This document shows, in pieces, positions 1 to 10,990 of a DNA stretch of 64,000 nucleotides (position 1 is its first letter; every line of letters begins with the position of its first letter). A model generated the notes under the pieces. It did not search any database and had not been told where the DNA came from. It worked only from the letters and a program-made list of their open reading frames with translations. This DNA is from Dicaeum eximium. Lineage: Eukaryota; Chordata; Aves; Passeriformes; Dicaeidae. The stretch spans positions 513,233 to 577,232 of the forward strand of contig VWZP01008268.1 in NCBI GenBank assembly GCA_013396995.1, read 5' to 3'. The translations under genes and the position numbers were made by a program.

Positions 1-1708
1 TTGAGATTTTATAGATTTTTTTTTTAATGAATGAAGAATTCTTTTATTCCCATGTTTTGGGTGAGGCTTAATGATTCAAATAGATGTCATGTTTAGTTTA
101 ACAAAATAAATCTGGAGAGTTTCCAGCAATAAATGCACTTTCTTTATTTATCCCTAAGTTTTAACTTGGTTTTTAGTTTTCTGAGAGTTTAAGTCCCTTT
201 TTCTGTTCTCTTTTTTCTTTTTTTCTAAATTGTTCATGGTTTCACTCCTGACTGCAATCTTTGACAATGTTTTTCTTTCCTATATGCTGACTTCCAGTTT
301 TATCTCCACAGTTTCACTTCAACTGTACTTCTTTTTGCACACAGCATGAATCTTAGAGCACATCCTGTCTCTTCTGGCACTATGCCAGGACATCAAAATC
401 CCAGCAAAGATGAGAAATCCTCTAAGAGAATTGGTGTCCACAACTTCCCTAAAACCTTCATCATTTCTTCGCTCCCCAAGACTGCTTCTGTCTGGGCAGG
501 GCTGTTTATTGCTTTATAGCAATCTTAAGGACATCACTGAAAAAGCTCTTATCCCTTCTCATAAAACTGATCCAATGCAAAGAATCCAAATGCAGTTAAT
601 AACATTCCTTACTGTCTTTGGACCTCTGGCCTTGCAGATTTTTAGGTGATTGTTTATTATTTGAACATACGATGTCTGTGATACTCTCAGAGAGATTACC
701 TGTTTTCTTTTTCTTCCTGCAGCAGTGCTTTCTAGTTTCTATCAAAAGAAACCATCCATCTGCACAAACAGAACCATCCCCTTGAGTAATCATTCTAACT
801 CCAGAACATTTGTACACATATGAGGAAAATATTTTGCCCTCACTAGCATAGTCCATGAGATTTTCACTGCCTCTAATCTCTGTTTTTTTATGACAAATCT
901 TAGTCACCTGTTGGAAAGAATTCATGCACAAAAACAGTACTGGATTGCTGGGCAGGTTATTCTGCAGAGTGTCCAGGAGTTTAGCTTCTGCCCTCACTGC
1001 CAAGGCAGTGTACTCGTCATGAAGTGCTAGGCACATACTCCTCTGTCATTCCCAAAGATCCAGGTTCTGCAGTTTAGATAGAGTCAGAGAGATTGTTCCT
1101 TTAATGTCATATATGACATAGAAGAAATCCACACATGGGTTAGTGTGTGTGCTGGAAACGTTTCTCCAAGTCAGTGGAGCAAAGCCTTCAGATCAATGCG
1201 CTTTGGTATCGCCTGACAGGGAAAAAGTAACTTCTTGATTAAGGGATCTTGTAATTCCTAGGTTAGACACTTCCTGGGGCCTCTTATTTCACTGAAATAT
1301 GAACCGTAAGTCTAACTGCTCTATCTTCCTACACATGGCTGGAGGAATATTAACAGGAATTTGGTATGTTTAAAATTTGTCAGCTTTGCAGACACAGCCA
1401 GCTATGCAAAATCATAGTTGACTTCTAAAATTATTCAGAAAAAGAGGAATGAGTAGCCATTGGAATAAAATTAAGACAGCAGCACGTGTCTTCAGCCTTC
1501 ATAAAGGTAGCTCCTCTTACACTGCTCTCCAGCTTTTACAGTTAATTTTGTTCACCTACTCTGTGGCACATGATACATAAAAAACATTCATTCCGGTCGT
1601 ACACTCAGTAATACTTCAGCAGGAAGTTAAGAAAGAACGTTGTTCGCTTTTTGTGAATGCTCGCTTTTAGCTAACAGCATTATTTATCAAAGAGAAAAGC
1701 ATGGTTAC
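1..1708 (-). other. TRPM3: TRPM3 intron downstream of the 205-bp exon (partial)
   Basis: Begins with the donor GTAACCATGC at 1708 and runs off the left edge. The expected next exon (YVRVSFD...) is absent, so the intron is longer than 1.7 kb here. It holds one unexplained long minus-strand reading frame (596-1288, listed separately). I looked for the miR-204 precursor, which sits in a more 3' TRPM3 intron in other vertebrates, and did not see it. Confidence 0.85.
596..1288 (-). pseudogene. Unidentified interrupted reading frame inside the TRPM3 intron
   Basis: One minus-strand frame stays open for 231 codons apart from two TGA codons (1195-1193 and 1048-1046). The last uninterrupted part, from the ATG at 1036, is 146 codons and ends in TAA. 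The translation is not low-complexity: it contains PCVDFFYVIYDIKG, CLALHDEYTALAV, LPSNPVLFLCMNSF and VCADGWFLLIE, with a basic stretch CCRKKKK near the end. A plausible acceptor (TTTTTCCCTGTCAG, near 1214) and a plausible donor (ACA|GTAAGG, near 616) flank it on the same strand. I do not recognise the family. In DNA this AT-rich a frame of this size with two stops could arise by chance in 64 kb, so this may be a decayed gene or retrocopy, an old cassette exon, or nothing. Confidence 0.25.
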
Positions 1709-1913
1709 CATGGCTTTATTGGAGTGGCCTCCTCCTTGGAACTCAATGGTTCCAAAGGCGTCCGTCGGGCTGAGCTGGGTGTGCTTGCTGATGGACCACT
1801 TCTCCGCCTGGATGTCATTGCGGGCGAGCCTGGGTTCGCTTTTCTCGTTCTGGGCAGCGGAGGCGCTCGGAGGCTGTCCGATGTGCTGGCCTGTGAGACG
1901 CCCACAGCAACAC
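1709..1913 (-). CDS. TRPM3: TRPM3 N-terminal coding exon (205 bp, internal)
   Basis: Internal exon of transient receptor potential melastatin 3, a plasma-membrane calcium-permeable cation channel activated by heat and pregnenolone sulfate (family knowledge). Read right to left, the first base completes an arginine codon begun in the previous exon, and 68 codons follow. They contain CCCGRL, QNEK, EKWSISKHTQLSPTDAFG, TIEFQGGGHSNKAM, which match the cytosolic N-terminus of TRPM3, at the start of the melastatin homology region, better than other TRPM paralogues. The acceptor is CCACAG|G (AG at 1915-1914). The donor is GCCATG|GTAACC (GT at 1708-1707), so the last codon is a complete ATG. The segment between CCCGRL and EKWS is where it departs most from the mammalian sequence as I recall it. 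GC and CpG content are far above the flanks. The next exon, expected to begin YVRVSFD, is not in the window. Paralogue assignment is from memory of the family, not an alignment. Confidence 0.95.
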
Positions 1914-2569
1914 CTGTGGCGTTCAACAAACAGCAAACCCGGGTCACGTGCGAGCATAAACCCAACAGGGAAACCAACTACGGAAAGAACCCAACCCCTT
2001 TTAAACTCTGCTGGTTCCTTTCCTGAAGCCTTCATGTATGGAAGCAACAAAGTACATATATATCACCTTTCTTCCCCTGAGTCTTGTTTACTTTGGGCTC
2101 TCCTGTATTTCAAAAAAATCGTGCTTTGCTCTGAATAAGTACAAAATGAAATTAAAGAATACCTTCTCTTTTTTTCAAGTAACATCAAGACAAGGAAACA
2201 ACTTCTGCATGGATTAGCACAAATTTTAAATTGCTAGTTTAACCCATCAATTTGCTTTTGACACTGTTGTGTGTCATGCATCTGATTAAGGTAAATGTTC
2301 AGTGCACTGAATATTCAGCTAAGAAGATAAGGAAATTAAATACAGATGCTGACCCACCCTTTATTTATCTTTTTTCTTATGAAATAAGTTTTGAAATGTA
2401 AACAAATAGTTTCCATAGGAATCCATCACTCCAGACGTAATTCAACCACCTTCTGAACAAATAAGTTTACAAAATATTTATATCTGGACTCATTCTTCTA
2501 TGCATATATAGAGAGAGAGATTTCTTTTTTAACCAACTTTCATTTTTCATACAAATAACATGCAATTAC
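1914..2569 (-). other. TRPM3: TRPM3 intron (656 bp) between the two coding exons
   Basis: GT-AG intron of phase 2 on the minus strand, from GTAATTGCATG (ending at 2569) to the acceptor CCACAG. It is AT-rich with no repeat recognised and no further exon. It is short for this gene, whose 5' introns are typically very long in vertebrates. Confidence 0.88.
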
Positions 2570-2649
2570 CTATGGGGGTCTTTGGTGCTGGGTATGATAT
2601 GAACACATTCTCTCTTGTAAAAGGCTCTTTCTATCCATGATTTCTGTGC
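2570..2649 (-). CDS. TRPM3: TRPM3 N-terminal coding exon (80 bp, shared second exon)
   Basis: Coding exon immediately 5' of the 1709-1913 exon. On the minus strand it reads (AQ)KSWIERAFYKREC, VHIIPSTKDPH, then two bases AG that join the G at 1913 to make arginine (phase 2). This is the TRPM signature just before the CCCGRL segment. The donor is CATAG|GTAATT (GT at 2569-2568). A polypyrimidine tract of CTCTTTTTTAG precedes the exon, giving an acceptor at 2650/2649. A second AG six bases further in (GCACAG) would start the exon at 2643 and drop Ala-Gln. I chose 2649 because the first AG has the better tract and because, as I recall them, mammalian isoforms with different first exons both carry AQ before KSW. 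No coding first exon for it was found in the window. The first exons of the long isoforms are presumably further right, outside the window. Confidence 0.92.
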
Positions 2650-5417
2650 CTAAAAAAGAGAAAGGAAATGCCTTGAGCTCTGTTTTCTTATTATATAAAA
2701 CATATAGTACAACAGTAGGAAAACTTCAAACAGAAGAGGAAATTTCACTGACTCTTCAGATAAGCAGCGCAGGTTTTGCAGAGGGCAAACATTCCATTAG
2801 AACCATGGTTCCCTTCTAGAGCTAAGCACCCAACACAAGGTTTTAATATTCTTTTCTTATTCACTAGCCAGATGACCTTGATGCTGTTACCATATTCTCA
2901 TAAAAGAGGAAGAAATCTCTGGAGAAGAAATAACTCAAACTCTTAACCTTTCTGCATGGCAGAGAAAACCCTACATGTATTCACTAAAAACACCTCTGTT
3001 TCCATGTCAGTGATGCAACTAAGCCAGCTCTACTTAAAAAAACCTACAACCAAACCAACAAAATTACGCAAAACATTTTTATACAAGCACTGAGAGTGCT
3101 GTTTAGCACAGAGGGAGAAACTCTGGTTTCTATGTGGACATCTTAATTAAAAAAAAAAAAAAAAGAAGAAAAAAAAAAGAAAAAAACAAAAGGAAGATCT
3201 ATTTCTGAAACAAGACACAAAAAATTTTAATACACTGAGTCAGATGATTGGCAGGTAGCCTCTAAAATAGTTCAGTGAAGCTAAGGTTGTTCATAACTCT
3301 CAGGATCTTCCATCATATATTCACATAAAAGCAGGAGATTTCCTGCAGCATAGTATTAATTGTCAGATACACAAAAAGTCTTGTCAAACAGAGAGATGGG
3401 TAGGAAAGAAAAAGGGAAAAGAGAAGAACAAACACAAAAAAAGAGAGAATTTCACAGTTCTGAAATAGTTTTAATTATCTAGGAAATCCTCACTCCATAT
3501 AATATGAGTTCTGGCAATCTCTCTAAAACTTTCACACACATAGAACTCTATTATTTCATTTAATAAGGAGATGAATTGAAGCTTTCCTTTTAAAATTCAT
3601 TTAAAACAGATTAACTTAATATATTTAAATAACAAAATTACCCACTTAACTACACAGCATAAATGGAACAATAAACTATGAACTATGACAAAATTATCTG
3701 AGAATTAAGTAATGTGAAGTGAACTTTAAACAATTTAAAGGAAATGTGAGCATTTTGCCTCTAAAAGCAGAACTTTTGAAATTGCCTATGTACCTAACTG
3801 ATGTTACCTTTTACTACGCAAGGATGTGTAAGTAATACCTATGTACTACTTTCACTGACTAACGTTACATCACTATCTAATGCTACCTTCTTGTCAACAT
3901 TATCTGTATCCTGTTTTCCATGTTTAAAACCAGAACCCTCTGCTTCTGAAACAAGCGAAAATTACTGAGAACTAACGAAATTTATTGGAGTCGGTGAATG
4001 TCACTAGCACAAACTATAAAATAACATAACAGGAATTTCTAGCTACATCTACTACTTACCAGTCCCAGTATATAGAATTTATTCTTTTGCTTTTTACAGA
4101 GAAATAATTCCTTGCTGGATCTAGTGGTTACTGGTGCTATTTAGCAATATTTTACCTTGATCTCCTTGCATTTTATTTGAAAAATCTGCTAGACTTCATA
4201 TTTTGTAGGAATAGCAGATATCCAGCATCACTTCTACTGTCAGAAAAAACCCCAAAAACAATTAAACAAAACTATATTTGACTAGTTTTTCTTATGGTAG
4301 CAAATGGGAGGTTAATGTATTATAGAAGGTTGGGCAAGATATATTTTGTTTAAACAAAGTATATTTAAATAGAAATTCTGAAAGCTAAAAAGGTTTTACT
4401 TCACCTAAGAGAGACTACCTTGAGATTAAATTTATTATAACTTCTAAATATCCTTTATTAAATATATTATTATTGTCATCCTTCTCTGCAAACAATTTAC
4501 TGTGGTGAATTTCCTGGCTACATAGAACTAATGTGTCTTTTCTAAAGGTGGTCACTAGCTAAATTTATCTCAAGTTCCTGTACAAAAAGGTGCCATAACA
4601 GATACTTCACTGAGATTTTTTCATTAGGTACAAAAGCAGGCTTTCAAAACCCAAAAAACTGACATTTAAAACTTGCTTTCCTATTCTTTCTCATATTGTT
4701 TCTGCAAGTGGAAAAATAACACAGCTACATTAAAAAAAATAAATTAGTAACAAAAATAATAATTTGTATTTGAATTTTCATCACACTTCTTCTAAGGTAA
4801 TATTGTAAAAATAATAGTTGGGTTTAAAAATCTTCTTTATTCACATCAGAAAAGGATACTTTCCAGGTTTTAGATCTCAAACAATGTAGTCTCCTACCCG
4901 GCAGTGTTTTGATGACAAAATATGTGATTTACTAATCTCGTAATTCCTTGTCCTTCCAAATTTAAAAGAAAGCATCTGGTTGCACTGCCCCGTGCCAGCT
5001 ATCCTTCTGCCACAGATATGATTTTCAATAAACTAAAAAGCTCAGAGATACAATAAATTATGCTACTTGCTGTAGAGTCTTCATAACAGAATAACTTCAG
5101 GAAATCAACATATTCATAACTAAACTGTCTGCATGAAACTCTTACTTATAATGCAAATTAGTAAAGTGACAAAGTTTAGAAGACTATAGCAAAGTATTTT
5201 CGAGACTAGTAGAGCAAGAAGCTTATCTTCTCTTTCTCTTCAAATACTCCTTCAGTAATGGGTAATGAGACAATTTAAAGTCCATAGCGGATTCATAAAG
5301 TTCACGCCATACTTGAATTCAGTTTATTCACAGTTTAACTCCCCGGGTAAGTCCCTCTCTTTATTAACCTCGCTGCAAAACCCCCCCAAGAACATTTTGT
5401 TTCTCTCTTTTCTTTAC
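2650..5417 (-). other. TRPM3: Putative TRPM3 intron upstream of the 80-bp exon
   Basis: AT-rich non-coding DNA between the acceptor at 2650 and the candidate first-exon donor at 5417. It is an intron of TRPM3 in any transcript that starts upstream. Contents: an A-rich tract at 3149-3194 and otherwise unremarkable AT-rich sequence. No coding-like stretch or recognised repeat was seen. Confidence 0.65.
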
Positions 5418-5600
5418 CTGCGTATCAGACTCGTTGTTGAAGGCTGTCCCGGAGCAAAGCTGCTGCCCACGGTTCGGCGCGCCCGCTCATGGCACGCCCC
5501 GCGTTCGTGCCCGGGCCCCGCGCACGGCGCTCGCCCTGCCCGCGGCGCGGTGATGCGGGAGCCAGCAAAGCCCTCGCACCCATTAGCTGCTTGGAATGTG
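5418..5600 (-). other. TRPM3: Candidate non-coding TRPM3 first exon (3' end supported, 5' end arbitrary)
   Basis: On the minus strand the CpG-rich block ends in GATACGCAG|GTAAAGA, a near-consensus donor (last exon base 5418). The frame that is phase-matched to the downstream exon has a TGA within the block and no ATG after it. A second frame has an ATG near 5580 and runs 53 codons to a TGA just before the donor, so it would be an upstream ORF. A transcript starting here and splicing to 2649 could not use an in-frame start before the ATG that closes the 205-bp exon. That would give a channel beginning at that methionine. The transcription start is unknown, so the right boundary is a placeholder. 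Confidence 0.4.
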
Positions 5601-5700
5601 CTGCTGGGGGATTAGCCTTGTTAAGGGTTCAGTGAGCACTCACCCATGGCCCCACAACGCCGCTTGGTTTTAACGTCTAATCTGACGCCAGAAGAAAAAC
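5440..5700 (-). promoter_or_regulatory. TRPM3: CpG-island-like candidate TRPM3 alternative promoter
   Basis: About 110 bp (5449-5560) contains 20 CpG dinucleotides, whereas surrounding kilobases contain almost none. This is the usual mark of an unmethylated vertebrate promoter. Orientation is inferred from the adjacent minus-strand splice donor and the TRPM3 exons 2.8 kb downstream on that strand. No TATA box is visible upstream (5620-5800 on the minus strand), which fits a CpG-type promoter. A GGATTA at 5609-5614 (TAATCC on the minus strand) matches the OTX/CRX consensus; TRPM3 is expressed in choroid plexus and eye tissue, where OTX factors act (family knowledge). A strong plus-strand donor-like GGGTAAGT at 5345-5352 leaves open bidirectional use. 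Confidence 0.5.
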
Positions 5701-6689
5701 AAATCCCTTGAGAGCTTGGATTTAACTGGCACAAGCCCTGATGGGCTTTTTGTCTCCTCTCTTCCTTGCCCCTGAGAAAGCGAGCTGGACAAAGTGTGAT
5801 AAGATGCTCTGAGTTCTTAAGTTTGACTCAGGAAAACCAATCCATCAAAGGAAACACTGTACTAAACTGGAAAGAGCTCAAGAATACAGGAGAAACTGTT
5901 AAGCTCCAAAGAATGAAAGCAGTGTGTTTATTGGGCAACTGTGAGAAATCTACACACAGTTGAAATATATTGCAAATAATCAACAATAGCATTTTTCCAA
6001 AGAAACGGAGGTTTTTATCACTGTTTCCCACCAAAATTCCTGTACTGTAGTACATATAAATTTTCATAAACATAAAACTTTGTCCTTCAGAGACAAGCAG
6101 CTGCATTGTTTTCGTCGTAATTAAAAGCTGGTAACTTTAACCAAAAGCTGAATATTTATAAATCTGGGTACTACTTCTTTACCATGCCGTCTTGATATTA
6201 CCACTGATGAGCAACCTTTTCATATGAACAATACCTTAATTTTTATTTTAGTACCTAGCAATAACATAGGTTTAGTTACTTCAAGAGTTTTCAATACATA
6301 AAGTATTTTGACTCTTAAGCCCCATCACCATGTTTGCATTAGCTTCTCTCTACTCCTACATATGACAACATCCCTTCCTTTCCTTATCATTAGGGGTGCA
6401 TCTAAATGCATGAAAAATATTCTCTCCACCCTTAGTACTGATGAATACACAAGCACTAAACTGTTCTGCACATACATTAGCTTCGATGGGCCCAGATTGG
6501 GCAAGGCTGAGAATATGTATCCTCTTAAACTTCTTACACCATCACACATGTGGAGAAGCTTCTGCTAGGCTGGCTAATCCATAAGATTGCTTTTGTCTCT
6601 TGGTTCCCTAAGTTTTTGTGTAAAATACATATTTTGAAAATATCCATGTATATATCAAGAATGTACATACACATACTCTCTATGTGTAT

Positions 6690-6717
6690 ACACACACACA
6701 CACACACACACACACAA
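6690..6717. repeat. (CA)n microsatellite
   Basis: About 14 uninterrupted CA units following alternating TATGTGTATA. A simple tandem repeat, likely polymorphic in length. Confidence 0.97.
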
Positions 6718-9700
6718 AGATTCTTTTCAAGCAAACCTGTGACCTTTGAGGTTTCTGAACCAGAGATTGTGTGCTTATCTTGTCAGATCTCTTAAACACA
6801 GGATCGGACCAAAGATGGTCTGTGGAGAATGACAAAGGCGAAGTTGCAGCCAGGAAAGCAGCTAGCAAACAGCTCAGTGAGGTAAATATGATGGGGAGTC
6901 AGCAGGTAAAGACAGCCTGCTTTTTAAGCAAGGGAATTTGGTTTAAGGGGATTTGGTTTGGTTGAGAGGGCGGAGAAAGAGTGAGGCAAAGAAAGGAAAG
7001 ATCTCAGGACTCAGATAACTGGTTAAAAATCTCAACTGACTTTGAAGAGAAACTTCAGTATTTGAACCTGACAAAATTATGGAGATTGATCCTGGATTCA
7101 GGTTTCATCTTGCAGAGTAACATGGGGCAAAAGCCACGTCTTTTGTCTTAAGAAATCAACAAAAGAAACAATGGTTATATTAATTCCCATATGTCACCCA
7201 GTGGCACTAGGACATTTTATAGGTACGGATTTTAGACTTGGCAAATACAACTCATGCTAAGGTAATTACAATTGTCTTCGCTCATTTAAAGATGCATTAA
7301 CTTAGGACTGTGTGGCAATGAAATTACCAGCATCATATGCATTTCTATTTTTTGAGGAGTAATAAGGAAAGAGCCATGAAACAGAGACGGCTGTTTTTTT
7401 TTCAATATGGTACAACTGCAAAGTAGTCCTTTCAAAGGTGGATGCTACCTATTTAATGATAAAAAATTACATATTTTTTAAATCTTCCACCCAGCTCACT
7501 GTTTATGAAACAAAGTATTAAAACAGCAGTTAGCAATGAACTCAGTACTGATTGCTCATGGGAGTTGAGGGCAAATATTTAAAGACAGGTTTCAGTGGGG
7601 AAAGCGAGCTGTTTGAAGCCTTTCTCTACTTTGCAGGGGTACAGAGAAGCTAGACAGGCAATGGAGTATTACTGAAGCAAATTACAGAGAGGATTTAGAG
7701 GAGGATATGGTGATGGAGATGCATCAATGCTATTGCAAACTGACATGATGAGTATTGCTTAACCAAATGAGAACATTTAAAAATTCCACTGTCTCTGAAT
7801 AACAACCCTGTATCTGTAAACTTCTATAGCGATGTTAGTACAAAGGAGGGAAATGCTTCAGTTTAACCTTATTACAGGGTGTGCTTGGAACAAATTTCTA
7901 ACCCTCATTTCAACACTGTGCAATTATAAGCACTATAATCACTTTTATGCCATTCTTGAAGCATTAGGAATTTACCTGTCTGGACACCAACTCAGGAATC
8001 ATTGGGTTGTCCTAAAATATTGAATTCTCTAACAGAAATTTATTCCTAGTAGGGTCTTAGAGGTTGACAATCTGGTCTTTACCCACTAGAGCTGTACTTA
8101 TGTATGCTTTGTTCTTTTTCTATCAGGTTTCTCAAGCACTTCATCATCAGACTCATTACAAAAACAATGCTGAACCGTCTTGAAAATCAAGTTGTATGCA
8201 GTATAGAATAGGAGGGCATAGAATACAGTCATTTATTGTTACAGTATGTTTCAGAAATTATCTCTTAGCATTGTTTACCAGATGTAATTTTATACTGTAC
8301 TTAGAAGAAATAGAATAATTTAAAAATAATTAGGAGCTTTTCATTCAATGGTTAATGATTTTAGTAATTATATCTGGCATTTTTCTTGCTGCAAGGATAC
8401 AGAAATGAAAATGTTACTTCTCTGCTAATGCTACTGTGGAAATGTGCATTAATGTTTTATATAGGTATTATATGGAACAAGCATATGTCATTATTATCCA
8501 TGCTACTAACGGAAAGCTTAATAGATATTTAAAAAGAACTAGGGAGAATGATTAGATCCAAAATTGGTGTAGACATCCAGGTACCTACATGCTTCCTTAA
8601 GATCTGTAGAAGCGTAAGGGGAAAATTTTAAAGAAAATGTCATTAAAATGAAGGATATATTGTAAAGAACACTTTCAAAAAGTGTTTTCTTCTCATGAGT
8701 TTTAGCATATGAAAGGAAGAATGAAGCCTATCAACTTCATTCATGAGATTCTTCAGATACAAATTTATGATTTCACCAAAATTGCTGTAAGTTTAAAGTT
8801 ATTTAAATAAGTAAATGAACCTTTTCTAATAAGAAAGCCTTACTCGATAAGATGATATGTTTATCTAGACTCTGTTTGATCTTTACCAGTTTCATAAATA
8901 GGAGTTATAAGAAAGGGAAAACACATCAAATGTGTATAATGCTTTCCCCTAAGAGTTTCTCAGCTAACAATTATTTTCTGCTCATGGACTTCCTGCAGAG
9001 TGGTGCTATGTGCTCTGTAACCCTTCATGGGATTTCTCCTACCAACTTGCCTGCTGATTTCTTGAGAGCTTTCAGCATCTCCCAATCTTTCTCCTTGCTG
9101 CAGAGGGAAACACTTCCTTCTGTTTGTTTTGAATGTGATTCCTTATACTTTCCCATTGCTGAGAGAGGCAGTGAACACTCAATTTCCATCCACCCTCTTC
9201 ATACCAGTCATGGCTTTCAAGATACCTTCTGAAGTACATTTTTTTCCCCAGATTAACCATTTATCAAGTATCCCCTCACACAGAAACCATTTATTACCTT
9301 TTATCATCATTGATGCCCCTCTCCAAACCTTTTCCAACTTGATTCTTCCTCCTGGGAGGAATCAGAACTGTGCACCAATGGTGGATGACTACAGATTGGT
9401 ATTGTGGCAAGTGGACATTCAGTAGTTTGGTATCTATTTCTTGCCTAGTAACTCCCATAAAAATTGATTTTGTTTTCTTGATCATCACAACTGAGCACTG
9501 TGGTATACTTTTACAGAAGTATCTAGCTAAACTCCAACACTTCTCTTAAGTGTAGTAAAGAATTTACAATATTAATGGTGAAAACTGCTATAAAAATCAA
9601 ACTGTTTTAATCAAATCTTTGTTACAGAGCAGTAATAAACCTATATGAAGTTCTAATTTATGTAAAATTCAGCTTAAAAATTGTAATAAAAAATTATATA

Positions 9701-10968
9701 CAAGTCTGTAGGTGCAAATACATGACTAGAAAGCAAAACACACAGGAAATATTGTTCTGCCACAGTGCTGGTAGATTATTTACCTTTTAAACTACTAAGC
9801 TTGTTTCTGGATTCTAAAAGAGTACAACATTATTCCTAACTCTTCAAACTAAGGAAAGAAAATACCTTTCATGTTTAGCAAGGTCTCAGTCTGTCTAATA
9901 AAAAATCGTGAGGTTAAAATGCACACATAGGAGTTATGCACTGAATCTAATTCTGGACTGAACTACTGGATTTCTAAAGTGTTCATTCTACCTCATAAAT
10001 GTATGACAGCTATAACATTGTCTGCTTTTTCGTTAGATTGAGGTGGTTTTGTTAGCCACTGTGTGGGTGCTGAGCTGATGAAGAATTAAAATTAGATTAT
10101 ACATAGCTGCATGAAAGGGCCTGAACAAATGAGGATTCCAGATGTTCTCCAAGCCTAAACATTCAACTGGACCAATTTTATGTCCCTGTTCACATTTCAG
10201 CTTATCTAACATGCCTGTGTTTTCTCCCAAGTCCCTCTTGAGCCCTTCCCTGAATAATGCAGTCCCACAGGCATCCTTTGCCGTCAGGCTGTGGTTGAGG
10301 CCATGGTTTCACCACCTCCAGCCTTCCTAGGACACCACATGTGTCAGGGGTCCTCAGACTGTGGTAAAAATCAGCCACATCTCTAAGCTAGTTCTGCAAT
10401 TATCTTTGTGTCAGATTCATTGGGGTGTGCAGACTGCGTGGGAAGCCTCCTGGACCACTCTTGCCATCTTTATAATGCGAAACGTGAGTACCAAATTGCA
10501 CAAATCCTGCATAGATGCAGCTATTTAGTTTTCTTACTTTTGGTGTTTCTTACTTTTCTTCTCCCAATGCTTTAAGCACCAAATTTTACTGAATTCTGCC
10601 CCAGGGAACATCAAATAACACAGAGATATGTTTTAGGTATGTGCCAAGCCCCATGTATCATTTAGATTTTGATAGCCAAATGGTGGCATTGACAAGAGTA
10701 TTTTTAATGCTAGCTGGTTTATATATGTTCTTTTCAAGAGATGCTGGACATATTCTGAATTAAGTTACAATATTTCTCCCTCATTTGCTATTCAAATTGC
10801 ATTATAAACAACAGCTCCAAAATTTGCTTCAGATGTCATTTTCTGATGCACAATCCATTGTGACCTTTGATTTCAGAGACATTTGAACTGAAAATAAATG
10901 CACTATTTTAGCTAACTCTTAAATATTACAAGGAAATATTTAACAAAAGATGCCAATGGTTTATCATT

Positions 10969-10990
10969 AAAAAAAAAAAAAAAAAAAAAA
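10969..10990. repeat. Poly-A run (22 bp)
   Basis: Twenty-two consecutive A residues on the plus strand with no recognisable retroposed sequence upstream of it. Confidence 0.95.

Noticed and set aside
1..1708. miR-204 precursor in the TRPM3 intron
   Set aside because: The mature sequence was not seen on the minus strand; it is expected in a more 3' intron outside the window.
1640..2138. Plus-strand frames of 128 and 145 codons over the TRPM3 exon
   Set aside because: They are antisense shadows of the GC-rich coding exon; the minus-strand frame carries the family sequence and splice sites.
5265..5615. 116-codon plus-strand frame over the CpG block
   Set aside because: It is open because GC-rich DNA has few stops; the peptide has no recognisable domain.
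8852..9488. Several overlapping frames of 62-126 codons on both strands
   Set aside because: No domain, signal or splice context; lengths are expected by chance in 64 kb.
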